Positions 1-6,867 of a stretch of 11,359 bases of DNA are shown one piece after another. A program made the translations under genes and the position numbers. The stretch lies in the NCBI GenBank assembly GCA_938027385.1, contig CALJBF010000078.1:1-11359 (forward strand), read 5' to 3'. The first letter of the stretch is position 1, and the number at the start of each line of letters is the position of its first letter. The notes beneath the pieces were generated by a model. The model had not been told where the DNA came from and searched no databases. It was given only the letters and a program-made list of their open reading frames with translations. The stretch is from an uncultured Porphyromonadaceae bacterium. Its GTDB lineage: Bacteria > Bacteroidota > Bacteroidia > Bacteroidales > Muribaculaceae.

Positions 1-2214
1 AATTTCAGCATCGACGACCTCAAGGACGGCTCTTTCGAGCCGGTCTACGAGATTCCCGACGACAAGAAACAGCTTGTAGCCGATCTGAAGAAAAACGCCA
101 AGGAGGCCGAGACGGTATGGCTCGCGTCCGATGAGGACCGCGAGGGTGAGGCCATCGCCTGGCATCTCTATCAGGTGCTTGGACTGAAACCCGAGAAGAC
201 ACGCCGCATCGTGTTCCACGAAATCACCAAGGATGCCATCGTAAACGCCATCGCCCATCCGCGCGACATCGACGTGAACCTTGTCGACGCCCAGCAGGCG
301 CGCCGCGTGCTTGACCGCATCGTGGGTTTCGAGCTTAGCCCGGTGCTCTGGAAGAAGATAAAGCCCGCCCTCTCGGCAGGGCGCGTGCAGTCGGTGGCCG
401 TGCGCCTTATCATGGAGCGTGAGAATGAAATCAAGGCCTTCTCCCCCGAGCAGTATTACCGCGTGACATCAGACTTCACCACCCCCGGTGGAGCGGTGGT
501 ACGCGCCGAGCTCTCGCGCCGTCTGGGCGACGAGTCCGAGGCCCGCGGTTTCCTCAAGGCATGCGACGGCGCCGAGTTCGCCGTGGGGAGTGTGAACGTG
601 CGCCCGGTCAAGAAAGCCCCGGCACCCCCGTTCACCACCTCGACCCTGCAGCAGGAGGCCGCCCGCAAGCTCGGGTTCACCGTCTCGCAGACCATGATGA
701 TAGCCCAGCGGCTCTATGAGGCCGGTCACATCACCTACATGCGTACCGACTCGCTCAACCTTTCGGAACTTGCCCTGAACGCCATGGCAAAGGAGATCAC
801 CGGCACGCTCGGCGAGAAATACCTGAAGATCCGCCGCTACCACACATCGTCGAAAGGCGCGCAGGAGGCACACGAGGCTATCCGCCCCACTTACATCGAC
901 AAGCATACCATCGAGGGTACCCCGCAGGAGAAACGCCTCTATTCGCTGATATGGAAACGCGCCATAGCCTCGCAGATGGCCGACGCCGAGATAGAGAAGA
1001 CCACGGTCGACATCGAGACCCCCGCCGTGGCCGAGCATTTCACAGCCACCGGCGAGGTAATCCGTTTCGACGGTTTCCTGAAAGTCTACATCGAGGGCTC
1101 TGACGATGACAGCGCCGACAGCGCCGACGGCGGCATGCTCCCGCAGATGCACAAGGGCGAGGTGCTGAAACTCGGCGATATCACCGCCACACAGCGTTTC
1201 ACGCAACAGCCCCCGCGCTACACCGAGGCCTCGCTTGTGAAGAAGATGGAGGATCTGGGCATCGGCCGCCCGTCGACCTACGCCCCCACCATCTCTACCA
1301 TCCAGCAGCGCGAGTATGTGGAGAAGGGTGAGAAGGAGGGCACGGAACGCCACTTCAAGGTGCTGCGCCTCGACGCCGCAGGCACCGTCACCGAGACCGA
1401 CCGCACCGAGACCGTAGGCTCGGAGAAGGGTAAACTGATGCCGACCGACATCGGCGAGGTGGTCAACGAGTTCCTCACCGAATATTTCCCCAATATCCTC
1501 GACTACAACTTCACGGCCCAGATGGAGGCCAAGTTCGACCATATCGCCGACGGCAAGCTCCCCTGGCACAAGGAAATCACCGACTTCTACACCGGTTTCC
1601 ACCCCGATGTGGAGCATGCTCTCGACATCCGCCTGGAACACAAGGTGGGCGAACGCGTGCTCGGCACCGACCCCGCCACAGGGCGTCAGGTATCGGTGAA
1701 AATCGGGCGTTTCGGCCCCATGATACAGCTGGGCGACGGCGAGGGGGAGGAGAAACCCCAATTCGCGTCGCTGCTCAAAGGGCAGTCGATCAACACCATC
1801 ACTCTCGAAGAGGCCTTGAAACTCTTCGAGTTCCCGCGCCACATCGGCCGGTTCGAGGATAAGGATATAACCGTGGCCATCGGCCGTTTCGGCCCTTATG
1901 TGAAACATGACGGCAAGTTCGTGTCGATTCCCAAAACCATGTCGCCGGCGCACATCACCTGCGACGAGGCCATAGAGCTTATCGAGGAGAAACGCCGCGC
2001 CGAGGCCAACCGCGTGATCGCCACGTTCGACGTGGAGCCGCAGATACAGATTCTCAACGGCCGCTACGGCATCTACATCGCCTCTGACGGCAAAAACTAC
2101 AAGATACCCAAGAGCGTGGCCGACCCCGCGGCCCTTACGCTCGACGAGTGCCGCGAAATCATAGCCTCGCAGGACGCACGTCCGCGCCGCACCACATCGC
2201 GCCGCAAGTCATGA
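1..2214 (+). CDS. topA: DNA topoisomerase I (type IA), 5'-truncated by the window edge
   Basis: Relaxes negatively supercoiled DNA by transient single-strand cleavage through a 5'-phosphotyrosyl link. The reading frame is open from base 1. Compared with family members, about 40 N-terminal residues are missing, including the first TOPRIM strand with its catalytic Glu; 737 residues remain. Seen in fragment numbering: the TOPRIM acidic motif DEDREGE at residues 44-50, the catalytic Tyr246 in TYMRTDS (codon 736-738) with the conserved Arg two residues on, the QEAHEAIRP motif near 870-900 and GRPSTYAPTIS near 1261-1295. The C-terminus carries three Topoisomerase C-terminal repeats with GRFGP or GRYGI cores (about 1660-1840, 1840-1940, 2035-2115) and ends in a basic Arg/Ser tail. 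No Cys4 zinc ribbons are present, unlike E. coli TopA. An internal GTG at 175 is not the true start, because TOPRIM homology continues upstream of it. The next gene follows after 59 bp with no visible terminator, so co-transcription is plausible. Confidence 0.97.
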   Translation, partial: NFSIDDLKDGSFEPVYEIPDDKKQLVADLKKNAKEAETVWLASDEDREGEAIAWHLYQVLGLKPEKTRRIVFHEITKDAIVNAIAHPRDIDVNLVDAQQARRVLDRIVGFELSPVLWKKIKPALSAGRVQSVAVRLIMERENEIKAFSPEQYYRVTSDFTTPGGAVVRAELSRRLGDESEARGFLKACDGAEFAVGSVNVRPVKKAPAPPFTTSTLQQEAARKLGFTVSQTMMIAQRLYEAGHITYMRTDSLNLSELALNAMAKEITGTLGEKYLKIRRYHTSSKGAQEAHEAIRPTYIDKHTIEGTPQEKRLYSLIWKRAIASQMADAEIEKTTVDIETPAVAEHFTATGEVIRFDGFLKVYIEGSDDDSADSADGGMLPQMHKGEVLKLGDITATQRFTQQPPRYTEASLVKKMEDLGIGRPSTYAPTISTIQQREYVEKGEKEGTERHFKVLRLDAAGTVTETDRTETVGSEKGKLMPTDIGEVVNEFLTEYFPNILDYNFTAQMEAKFDHIADGKLPWHKEITDFYTGFHPDVEHALDIRLEHKVGERVLGTDPATGRQVSVKIGRFGPMIQLGDGEGEEKPQFASLLKGQSINTITLEEALKLFEFPRHIGRFEDKDITVAIGRFGPYVKHDGKFVSIPKTMSPAHITCDEAIELIEEKRRAEANRVIATFDVEPQIQILNGRYGIYIASDGKNYKIPKSVADPAALTLDECREIIASQDARPRRTTSRRKS

Positions 2215-2273
2215 CCTGACGGCGGCACGCCAATAAAAGCCATCCCCCACACGACAATCACCCCCCTGACAAT

Positions 2274-3218
2274 ATGCCCCAGAATTTCCGCCGCAAGGCA
2301 GCCCCGGTAAAACCGGGTGCCGAAAAACGCCCGTTCCGCCCCGACACGGTGATAACCGTGCCTGTCGAGGCCGAGACACCCCTGCTCGAACGGCTCTACG
2401 CCGCCATGGCCGACCGCAAACGCACCACCGTTAAGGATTACCTGAAATATGGCCAGGTGCGCGTGAACGGCGAGGTGACCACCCAGTTCGACCAGCCGCT
2501 GAAACCTGGCGACCTGCTTGAGGTGAACCTCAGCCGCCCGTTCGTGACATTCTATAACCGCCGCATGAAACTTGTCTACGAAGATGATGACATCCTGGTG
2601 GTAAACAAGGGGTACGGACTGCTCTCGATGGGCAACGACAAAATCAAGGAGGGTACGGCATATTCCATACTGCGTGACTACCTGAAAACCCAGGACCCGC
2701 GCAACAAACTTTTCATCGTGCACCGCCTCGACCAGCACACCTCAGGCCTGATGGTGTTCGCCAAGAGCATCGAGGCAAAAGAGAAACTTCAGCACAACTG
2801 GAACAACATGGTGCTCAGGCGGCAGTATGTATGCGTGGTCGAGGGGCGTCTTGACCCGCCCGACGGCGAAGTGAAATCATACCTGGCCGAGAACTCGCAG
2901 CACATAGTCTATTCGACCGGCGACCCCGCGCGCGGCCAGCTGGCCTACACGCGATATACATCAATGGCCAACGGCAACGGCTACACGCTCGTGGAGGTGC
3001 AGCTCGAGACCGGCCGCAAGAACCAGATACGCGTGCACATGAAAGACCTGGGGCACCCGATTGCCGGCGACCGCAAATACGGCGCAAAATCAAGCCCCAT
3101 ACAGCGCCTGGCACTGCATGCCATGACCCTGCGGTTCGTGCACCCCATCACCCGCAAGCTGATGGACTTCTCTACGCCGGTGCCGCAGTCGTTTCAGAAA
3201 CTGGTGGCCCGCCGGTGA
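2274..3218 (+). CDS. RluA-family RNA pseudouridine synthase with N-terminal S4 domain
   Basis: Isomerises specific uridines in rRNA or tRNA to pseudouridine. The protein has 314 residues. After a basic, Pro-rich N-terminus, an S4-type RNA-binding domain spans about 36-86 (TVKDYLKYGQVRVNGE and following). The catalytic domain starts near residue 101 (VYEDDDILVVNKGYGLLS). The RluA active-site motif HRLDQHTSG is at 150-158, with catalytic Asp153. The conserved C-terminal block ETGRKNQIRVHM through HPIAGDRKYG lies at about 245-270. The domain order matches RluC/RluD-type enzymes, but which uridine is modified cannot be read from the sequence, so no symbol is given. The ATG at 2274 is the first in frame and gives an intact S4 domain. 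It probably shares a transcript with topA. Its 3' end faces the convergent alcohol dehydrogenase. Confidence 0.93.
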   Translation: MPQNFRRKAAPVKPGAEKRPFRPDTVITVPVEAETPLLERLYAAMADRKRTTVKDYLKYGQVRVNGEVTTQFDQPLKPGDLLEVNLSRPFVTFYNRRMKLVYEDDDILVVNKGYGLLSMGNDKIKEGTAYSILRDYLKTQDPRNKLFIVHRLDQHTSGLMVFAKSIEAKEKLQHNWNNMVLRRQYVCVVEGRLDPPDGEVKSYLAENSQHIVYSTGDPARGQLAYTRYTSMANGNGYTLVEVQLETGRKNQIRVHMKDLGHPIAGDRKYGAKSSPIQRLALHAMTLRFVHPITRKLMDFSTPVPQSFQKLVARR

Positions 3219-3228
3219 CAAGACAGCA

Positions 3229-3341
3229 ATGGGAATAATGAGAGTTATGGGAGTGATGGGAGTTATGGGAATAATGGGAATTATGGGCAACTGACTGCGC
3301 CACTCATAACTCCCATCACTCCCATAACTCCCATCACTCCC
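3229..3341. repeat. Opposed 9-bp tandem repeat arrays forming a 26-bp perfect stem
   Basis: The left array (3229-3288) has six full 9-bp units of the type ATGGGARTD plus a partial one. The right array (3306-3341) has four units in opposite orientation, alternating ATAACTCCC and ATCACTCCC. As a result 3242-3267 and 3305-3330 are perfect reverse complements over 26 bp around a 37-nt loop. The array starts 11 bp after the pseudouridine synthase stop and ends 11 bp before the dehydrogenase stop, so it fills the convergent intergenic gap. It may act as a two-way transcription terminator, but there is no clean U-tract. It could equally be a dispersed repeat of the genome. The structure is seen directly; the role is inferred. 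Confidence 0.85.
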
Positions 3342-3351
3342 ACAAAGCCGC

Positions 3352-4524
3352 TCACACCATCAGCTGATAGATTTCGCGGGTGTCGGCAGGGGTCAGGGGA
3401 TAATATGCTCCGGCAGGGTTACCCTTGTTCTCGTGGAAACGGGTCACAAGCGTATCCATGTCGGGGTGGTCGATGCCGAGGTCGCACAGCGTCAGCGGCA
3501 GCTCTATCGAGCGGAAAAACGCCTTCAGCCGGGCCACGCCCTCAAGTGCCACGGCACGGTCGTCGCCGGCCAGGTCTACACCGAACACGCGGCGCGCGAA
3601 CTGCGCTATCTTGCCCGGATTGTGGTCGGACATGAATGTCATCCACGCCGGGAACACCACTGCCAGACCGGCCCCGTGGGTCACGCCGTAGAGCGCCGAC
3701 AGCTCATGCTCAAGACCGTGCGAAGTCCAGTCCTCGCGGCGCCCGGTGCCGCAGATGCCGTTGTGCGCCAGCGTTCCGGCCCACATGATGTTTGCGCGGG
3801 CGTCATAGTCGCGCGGATTGTCCATCACCTTCGGCGCCTCGGCGATAATGGCCTTAAGCACACCTTCCGAAACACGGTCGGTGATCTCAACCCCCTGTGT
3901 ATTCGTAAAATAGCGCTCCATGATGTGCGCCATCATGTCGGCGATGCCGGCGGCGGTCTGTTCGGCCGGCAGCGTGTAGCACAGCTCGGGATCCATCACG
4001 GCGAACTTCGGCCTCAGCCAGTAGTCGGTGCGGATCGATATCTTGCGGCGGTCGCTCAGACGGGTTATCACCGAATTTCCCGACCCCTCGCTGCCCGCGG
4101 CGGGGATGGTGAGCACCACACCCACGGGGAGGGCGTTCTGCACCGTGGCACGTCCCGAATAGAAATCCCAGACGTCGCCGTCATACACGGCACCGGCGGC
4201 AATGGCCTTGGCGGTGTCAATTACCGAACCGCCGCCCACGGCAAGCATGGCCTCAACACCCTCGCGGCGCGCCAGGTCGATACCCTCATACACGCGGTCG
4301 TCGCCCGGATTGGGCTGTATTCCACCGAGCTCCACCCAGGTCACCCCGGCCTCTTTCAGCGAGTCAAAAACACGGTCGAGCAGACCCGAACGGCGTGCCG
4401 ACCCGCCGCCGTAGACAACCATCACACGCGTCACGCCGAGCGAGCGTGTCAGTTCTCCGGTCTGCGACTCCACCCCGCGCCCGAAAACATACTTCGTGGG
4501 GGTGCAAAACGTGAAATTCTCCAT
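3352..4524 (-). CDS. Iron-containing alcohol dehydrogenase, YqhD/BdhA type
   Basis: Group III metal-dependent dehydrogenase of the butanol dehydrogenase/YqhD class, which reduces aldehydes to alcohols, usually with NADPH, in the cytoplasm. With the ATG at 4524 the protein is 390 residues, close to the roughly 387 of E. coli YqhD. The nucleotide-binding GGGSVIDTAKAIA begins at residue 97. The four expected metal ligands are visible as Asp196 and His200 in ADMMAHI, His269 in WTSHG and His283 in GVTHGAG. Their spacing equals that of YqhD. The frame could run upstream to a TTG at 4581, but that would place the start inside the promoter (4551-4582) and add 19 residues of no family character, so the ATG is preferred. 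It is a single-gene unit, divergent from yqeY and convergent with the pseudouridine synthase. The physiological substrate is unknown; fermentation or aldehyde detoxification is possible. Confidence 0.93.
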   Translation of the reverse strand: MENFTFCTPTKYVFGRGVESQTGELTRSLGVTRVMVVYGGGSARRSGLLDRVFDSLKEAGVTWVELGGIQPNPGDDRVYEGIDLARREGVEAMLAVGGGSVIDTAKAIAAGAVYDGDVWDFYSGRATVQNALPVGVVLTIPAAGSEGSGNSVITRLSDRRKISIRTDYWLRPKFAVMDPELCYTLPAEQTAAGIADMMAHIMERYFTNTQGVEITDRVSEGVLKAIIAEAPKVMDNPRDYDARANIMWAGTLAHNGICGTGRREDWTSHGLEHELSALYGVTHGAGLAVVFPAWMTFMSDHNPGKIAQFARRVFGVDLAGDDRAVALEGVARLKAFFRSIELPLTLCDLGIDHPDMDTLVTRFHENKGNPAGAYYPLTPADTREIYQLMV

Positions 4525-4550
4525 ATCCGTCGTATTTACTGATTCTGCCC

Positions 4551-4582
4551 CAAATTTACCCAAATAAAGTGTCAGAGCCAAA
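4551..4582 (-). promoter_or_regulatory. Bacteroidetes-type promoter of the alcohol dehydrogenase gene
   Basis: Read on the minus strand, TTTG (4582-4579), 20 nt, then TAAATTTG (4558-4551). This fits the Bacteroidetes sigma-ABfr consensus TTTG-N19-21-TAnnTTTG exactly. Transcription would start around 4543-4546, leaving a leader of about 20 nt before the ATG at 4524. This placement rules out the upstream TTG start at 4581. Confidence 0.75.
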
Positions 4583-4619
4583 TATGCCGCCCCTTTTCCA
4601 CCCCCTGGATGAAAATAAT

Positions 4620-4651
4620 TTTGAGCAGACGGTTATAAATCACTAAATTTG
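4620..4651 (+). promoter_or_regulatory. Bacteroidetes-type promoter of the yqeY-serS operon
   Basis: TTTG (4620-4623), 20 nt, then TAAATTTG (4644-4651), an exact fit to the Bacteroidetes -33/-7 consensus. The start of transcription would be about 4656-4659, just before an A-rich leader and the yqeY ATG at 4677. The -7 octamer is identical to that of the divergent promoter, and the two -33 boxes are 37 bp apart. Confidence 0.78.
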
Positions 4652-4676
4652 CGGTTAAATAAAAAACCACACTGAA

Positions 4677-5126
4677 ATGAGTCTTTTTGACCGGGTATCG
4701 GAAGATATCAAGAAAGCGATGCTGGCCCGCGACAAGGAGTCGCTCGAGGCCCTCAGAGGCATCAAGAAGGAATTTCTCGAAGCAAAGACCGCCAAGGGCG
4801 CCACAGGCGAACTCGCCGACGACGCCGCACTGAAAATCCTGGCGAAAATGATCAAACAGCGCAAAGAGTCGGCCCAGATTTATCAGGAGCAGAACCGCCC
4901 CGAACTGGCCGAGGCCGAACTTGTGCAGGCCCGCGTGATCGAGCAGTACATGCCGCAGCAGCTCACCGCCGACGAGCTTAAGGCACGTCTGACCGAAATC
5001 ATAGCCCGCACCGGCGCCGCCGGCCCCAAGGATATGGGCCGCGTGATGGGTGTGGCCTCGAAAGAACTGGCCGGACTGGCCGAAGGCCGCGCCATCTCGG
5101 CCACGGTAAAGGAACTGCTCTCGTAA
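4677..5126 (+). CDS. yqeY: GatB/YqeY domain-containing protein
   Basis: A 149-residue protein that is all YqeY domain, the helical module also found at the C-terminus of the GatB subunit of Glu-tRNA(Gln) amidotransferase. The module is thought to bind tRNA, but the role of the stand-alone protein is not established. Recognisable blocks are the N-terminal SLFDRVSEDIKKAMLARDK, the central KMIKQRKESAQIYQEQNRPELA (residues about 59-80), the EQYMPQQLTADEL segment (about 96-108) and the C-terminal DMGRVMGVASKELAGLAEGR (about 121-140). Length is normal for the family. It follows its own promoter, and serS begins 18 bp after its stop with no promoter or terminator between, so the two form an operon. 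This fits a link to aminoacyl-tRNA supply, although that is inference. Confidence 0.92.
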   Translation: MSLFDRVSEDIKKAMLARDKESLEALRGIKKEFLEAKTAKGATGELADDAALKILAKMIKQRKESAQIYQEQNRPELAEAELVQARVIEQYMPQQLTADELKARLTEIIARTGAAGPKDMGRVMGVASKELAGLAEGRAISATVKELLS

Positions 5127-5144
5127 CAAGCCTCTTATCAGAAT

Positions 5145-6416
5145 ATGCTTACACTTCAACAGATAAAGGCCGACCCCAAAGAGGTCGTGCGCCGGCTGGC
5201 CGTCAAAGGGTTTGACGGTCAGGAACCCATAGCACGCGCGATCGCGCTCGACGACCGCCGCCGCCAGCTGCAGCTCGAGAACGACAACCGCGCCGCATCG
5301 CTCAACAAAATCGCCGCATCAATCGGCGCCCTGATGAAACAGGGCAAGCGCGACGAGGCCGAGGCCGCAAAGGCCGAGGTGGCATCGATCAAGGAGGCCC
5401 AGCGCATCATCGCCGCCGAGCTTGACGAGACCGAAACACAGCTCCACGACCTGCTGGTGACAATCCCCAACCTACCCTGCGACATGGTGCCCGAGGGGAA
5501 AACCGCCGCCGACAACGTGGTGGAGAAGACCGGCGGCCCCATGCCCGAGCTTGGCGACGACGCTCTGCCCCACTGGGAGCTTGCGAAAAAATACAACCTC
5601 ATCGACTTTGACCTTGGCGTGAAGATCACCGGCGCCGGATTCCCCGTCTACACCGGCCGCGGCGCACGTCTGCAGAGGGCCCTGATACAGTTCTTCCTCG
5701 ACAGCGCCGGCGAGGCCGGATACCTTGAGATCGAGCCCCCCTACGCCGTGAACGAGGCATCAGCCTACGGCACGGGGCAGCTCCCCGACAAGGAGGGGCA
5801 GATGTACCACTGCGAGGTCGACAACCTCTACCTCATCCCCACCGCCGAGGTTCCCGTGACCAACATCTACCGCGACGTAATCCTCAACGAGAGCGAGCTC
5901 CCGAAAAAGAACTGCGCCTTCTCGCCCTGCTGGCGCCGCGAGGCCGGATCGTACGGCAAGGATGTGCGCGGCCTCAACCGCCTGCACCAGTTCGACAAGG
6001 TGGAGATCGTGCGCATCGAGCGCCCCGAGGACTCTTACGCCGCCCTCGAAGAGATGAAAGACCATGTGCAGTCGCTGCTTGACCGCCTGGGTCTGCCCTG
6101 GCACATACTGCGCCTCTGCGGCGGCGACATGAGTTTCACGTCGGCCATCACCTTCGACTTCGAGGTATGGTCAGGCGCACAGAAACGCTGGCTCGAGGTG
6201 TCGTCGGTGTCGAATTTCGAGACCTACCAGGCCAACCGCCTGAAATGCCGTTACCGTGGCGCCGACAAGAAGACGCACCTGTGCCACACCCTCAACGGCT
6301 CGGCCCTGGCTCTGCCGCGCATCATGGCCGCCCTGCTCGAGAACAACCAGACCCCCGAGGGCATAGTCGTGCCCGAGTGCCTGCGCCGCTACACCGGCTT
6401 CTCGATTATTGACTGA
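5145..6416 (+). CDS. serS: Seryl-tRNA synthetase
   Basis: Charges tRNA-Ser and tRNA-Sec with serine in the cytoplasm; class II aminoacyl-tRNA synthetase, dimeric. The protein has 423 residues, normal for bacterial SerRS. Residues about 1-105 form the long antiparallel coiled-coil tRNA-binding arm, rich in Lys, Glu and Ala. The catalytic core shows motif 1 around 176-200, the serine-site TAEVP at 233-237, motif 2 in FSPCWRREAGSYGKDVRGL (259-277) and motif 3 in LNGSALALPRIMAALLEN (383-400). The ATG at 5145 gives the standard MLTLQQIKADP N-terminus. It is the second gene of the yqeY operon and ends at a strong hairpin 19 bp after the stop. A broken second copy of its 3' part lies at 8026-8186, beyond the AT-rich cassette that starts directly downstream. 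Confidence 0.97.
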   Translation: MLTLQQIKADPKEVVRRLAVKGFDGQEPIARAIALDDRRRQLQLENDNRAASLNKIAASIGALMKQGKRDEAEAAKAEVASIKEAQRIIAAELDETETQLHDLLVTIPNLPCDMVPEGKTAADNVVEKTGGPMPELGDDALPHWELAKKYNLIDFDLGVKITGAGFPVYTGRGARLQRALIQFFLDSAGEAGYLEIEPPYAVNEASAYGTGQLPDKEGQMYHCEVDNLYLIPTAEVPVTNIYRDVILNESELPKKNCAFSPCWRREAGSYGKDVRGLNRLHQFDKVEIVRIERPEDSYAALEEMKDHVQSLLDRLGLPWHILRLCGGDMSFTSAITFDFEVWSGAQKRWLEVSSVSNFETYQANRLKCRYRGADKKTHLCHTLNGSALALPRIMAALLENNQTPEGIVVPECLRRYTGFSIID

Positions 6417-6435
6417 TAGTTTAACAAAGGAGAAC

Positions 6436-6480
6436 CTACAAAAACCAACAAGACTGAATCAGTCTTGTCGGTTTTTGTAG
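6436..6480 (+). terminator. Rho-independent terminator after serS
   Basis: Arms 6436-6457 and 6459-6480 pair over 22 positions with a single A/C mismatch; the inner part reads AAGACTGA/TCAGTCTT. The A-run on the left arm pairs with a T-run (GGTTTTTG) on the right, so it could stop transcription in either direction. It lies 19 bp after the serS stop and marks the junction to the AT-rich region. Confidence 0.8.
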
Positions 6481-6559
6481 ATATAAATAGATTATATTTT
6501 AGTAGCTCCAGCATCAATCTTTATTTTTATGTGCCACCTGGAATAGACCTGTTTATAAT

Positions 6560-6730
6560 GAAGTCATTCAAACTTTTTCTTAAACTCGTTCTTCATCGCG
6601 TATTTTAAGTCTTTTCGGCTGTTTTTTACCTCTTTTACGGTCACGATGCCCGCATCGCTCCCTAAAAATCGGTAAAAACCATCTCAAAAAGACTCTGAAA
6701 TCCGCTTGAAGAAAAAATTTAAATGACTTC
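6560..6730. mobile_element. Imperfect long inverted repeat, MITE-like
   Basis: Arm 6560-6630 and the reverse complement of 6671-6730 align along their whole length. The outer 20 nt match at 18 positions (GAAGTCATT at the tip). The left arm then has a 12-nt insertion at about 6580-6591, followed by a partly conserved stretch, a shared AGTCTTTT and a shared TTTTTACC next to the centre. The 40-nt centre holds a small CGATGC/GCATCG hairpin (6644-6657). Size, palindromic layout and lack of a coding gene fit a miniature inverted-repeat element or a transcribed long hairpin. On the minus strand an open frame of 39 codons without a start (6567-6683) ends in a Lys-rich segment with TGA at 6566-6564 and could be a relic of a gene end. 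The class of element is inferred. Confidence 0.45.
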
Positions 6731-6748
6731 TACCGACTTCTATCTTTG
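6718..6748 (+). promoter_or_regulatory. Possible distal promoter upstream of the lipoprotein gene
   Basis: TTTA (6718-6721), 19 nt, TATCTTTG (6741-6748). The -7 box fits TAnnTTTG and the -33 box is one base off. It overlaps a tandem 10-bp near-repeat (GACTTCTACC, then GACTTCTATC, 6725-6744) and the edge of the inverted repeat, so an element end may have supplied it. It is weaker than the proximal candidate at 6781-6811. Confidence 0.35.
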
Positions 6749-6780
6749 ACGACTAATGGCCAAAATTTTTGCTCAAAATG

Positions 6781-6811
6781 ATTGTGTTTATTAGGAAACC
6801 TCGTAAATTTG
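6781..6811 (+). promoter_or_regulatory. Candidate proximal promoter of the lipoprotein gene
   Basis: ATTG (6781-6784), 19 nt, TAAATTTG (6804-6811). The -7 octamer is identical to those of the dehydrogenase and yqeY promoters. Transcription would begin near 6817, about 50 nt before the ATG at 6868. This supports that start over the upstream TTG (6769) or ATG (6778). Confidence 0.5.
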
Positions 6812-6867
6812 TAAAAATAATTCAGATCATATATAAAACATATATCACAATATCCCGCAATAAATTT

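Noticed and set aside
469..1953. 494-codon open frame on the minus strand across topA
   Set aside because: It lies opposite well-conserved TopA motifs. Long antisense frames are expected in GC-rich genes, and the translation shows no recognisable domain.
2097..2738. 213-codon minus-strand frame over the topA / pseudouridine synthase junction
   Set aside because: Overlaps conserved coding sequence of both genes and crosses their gap without any start signal or domain.
3090..3290. Minus-strand frame encoding a Pro-Ile-Ile/Thr repeat peptide
   Set aside because: It is only the translation of the 9-bp DNA repeat running into antisense pseudouridine synthase sequence; no promoter or leader supports it.
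3229..3341. CRISPR-like array
   Set aside because: The 9-bp units are contiguous, with no unique spacers, and the two halves are inverted; there are no cas genes nearby.
3433..4542. 369-codon plus-strand frame across the alcohol dehydrogenase gene
   Set aside because: Shadow of the minus-strand gene, whose metal ligands and cofactor motif are intact; the translation is His/Arg-rich and not protein-like.
6769..6867. N-terminal extension of the lipoprotein from TTG 6769 or ATG 6778
   Set aside because: It would bury the signal peptide and lipobox 33 residues inside the protein and overlap the candidate promoter at 6781-6811.
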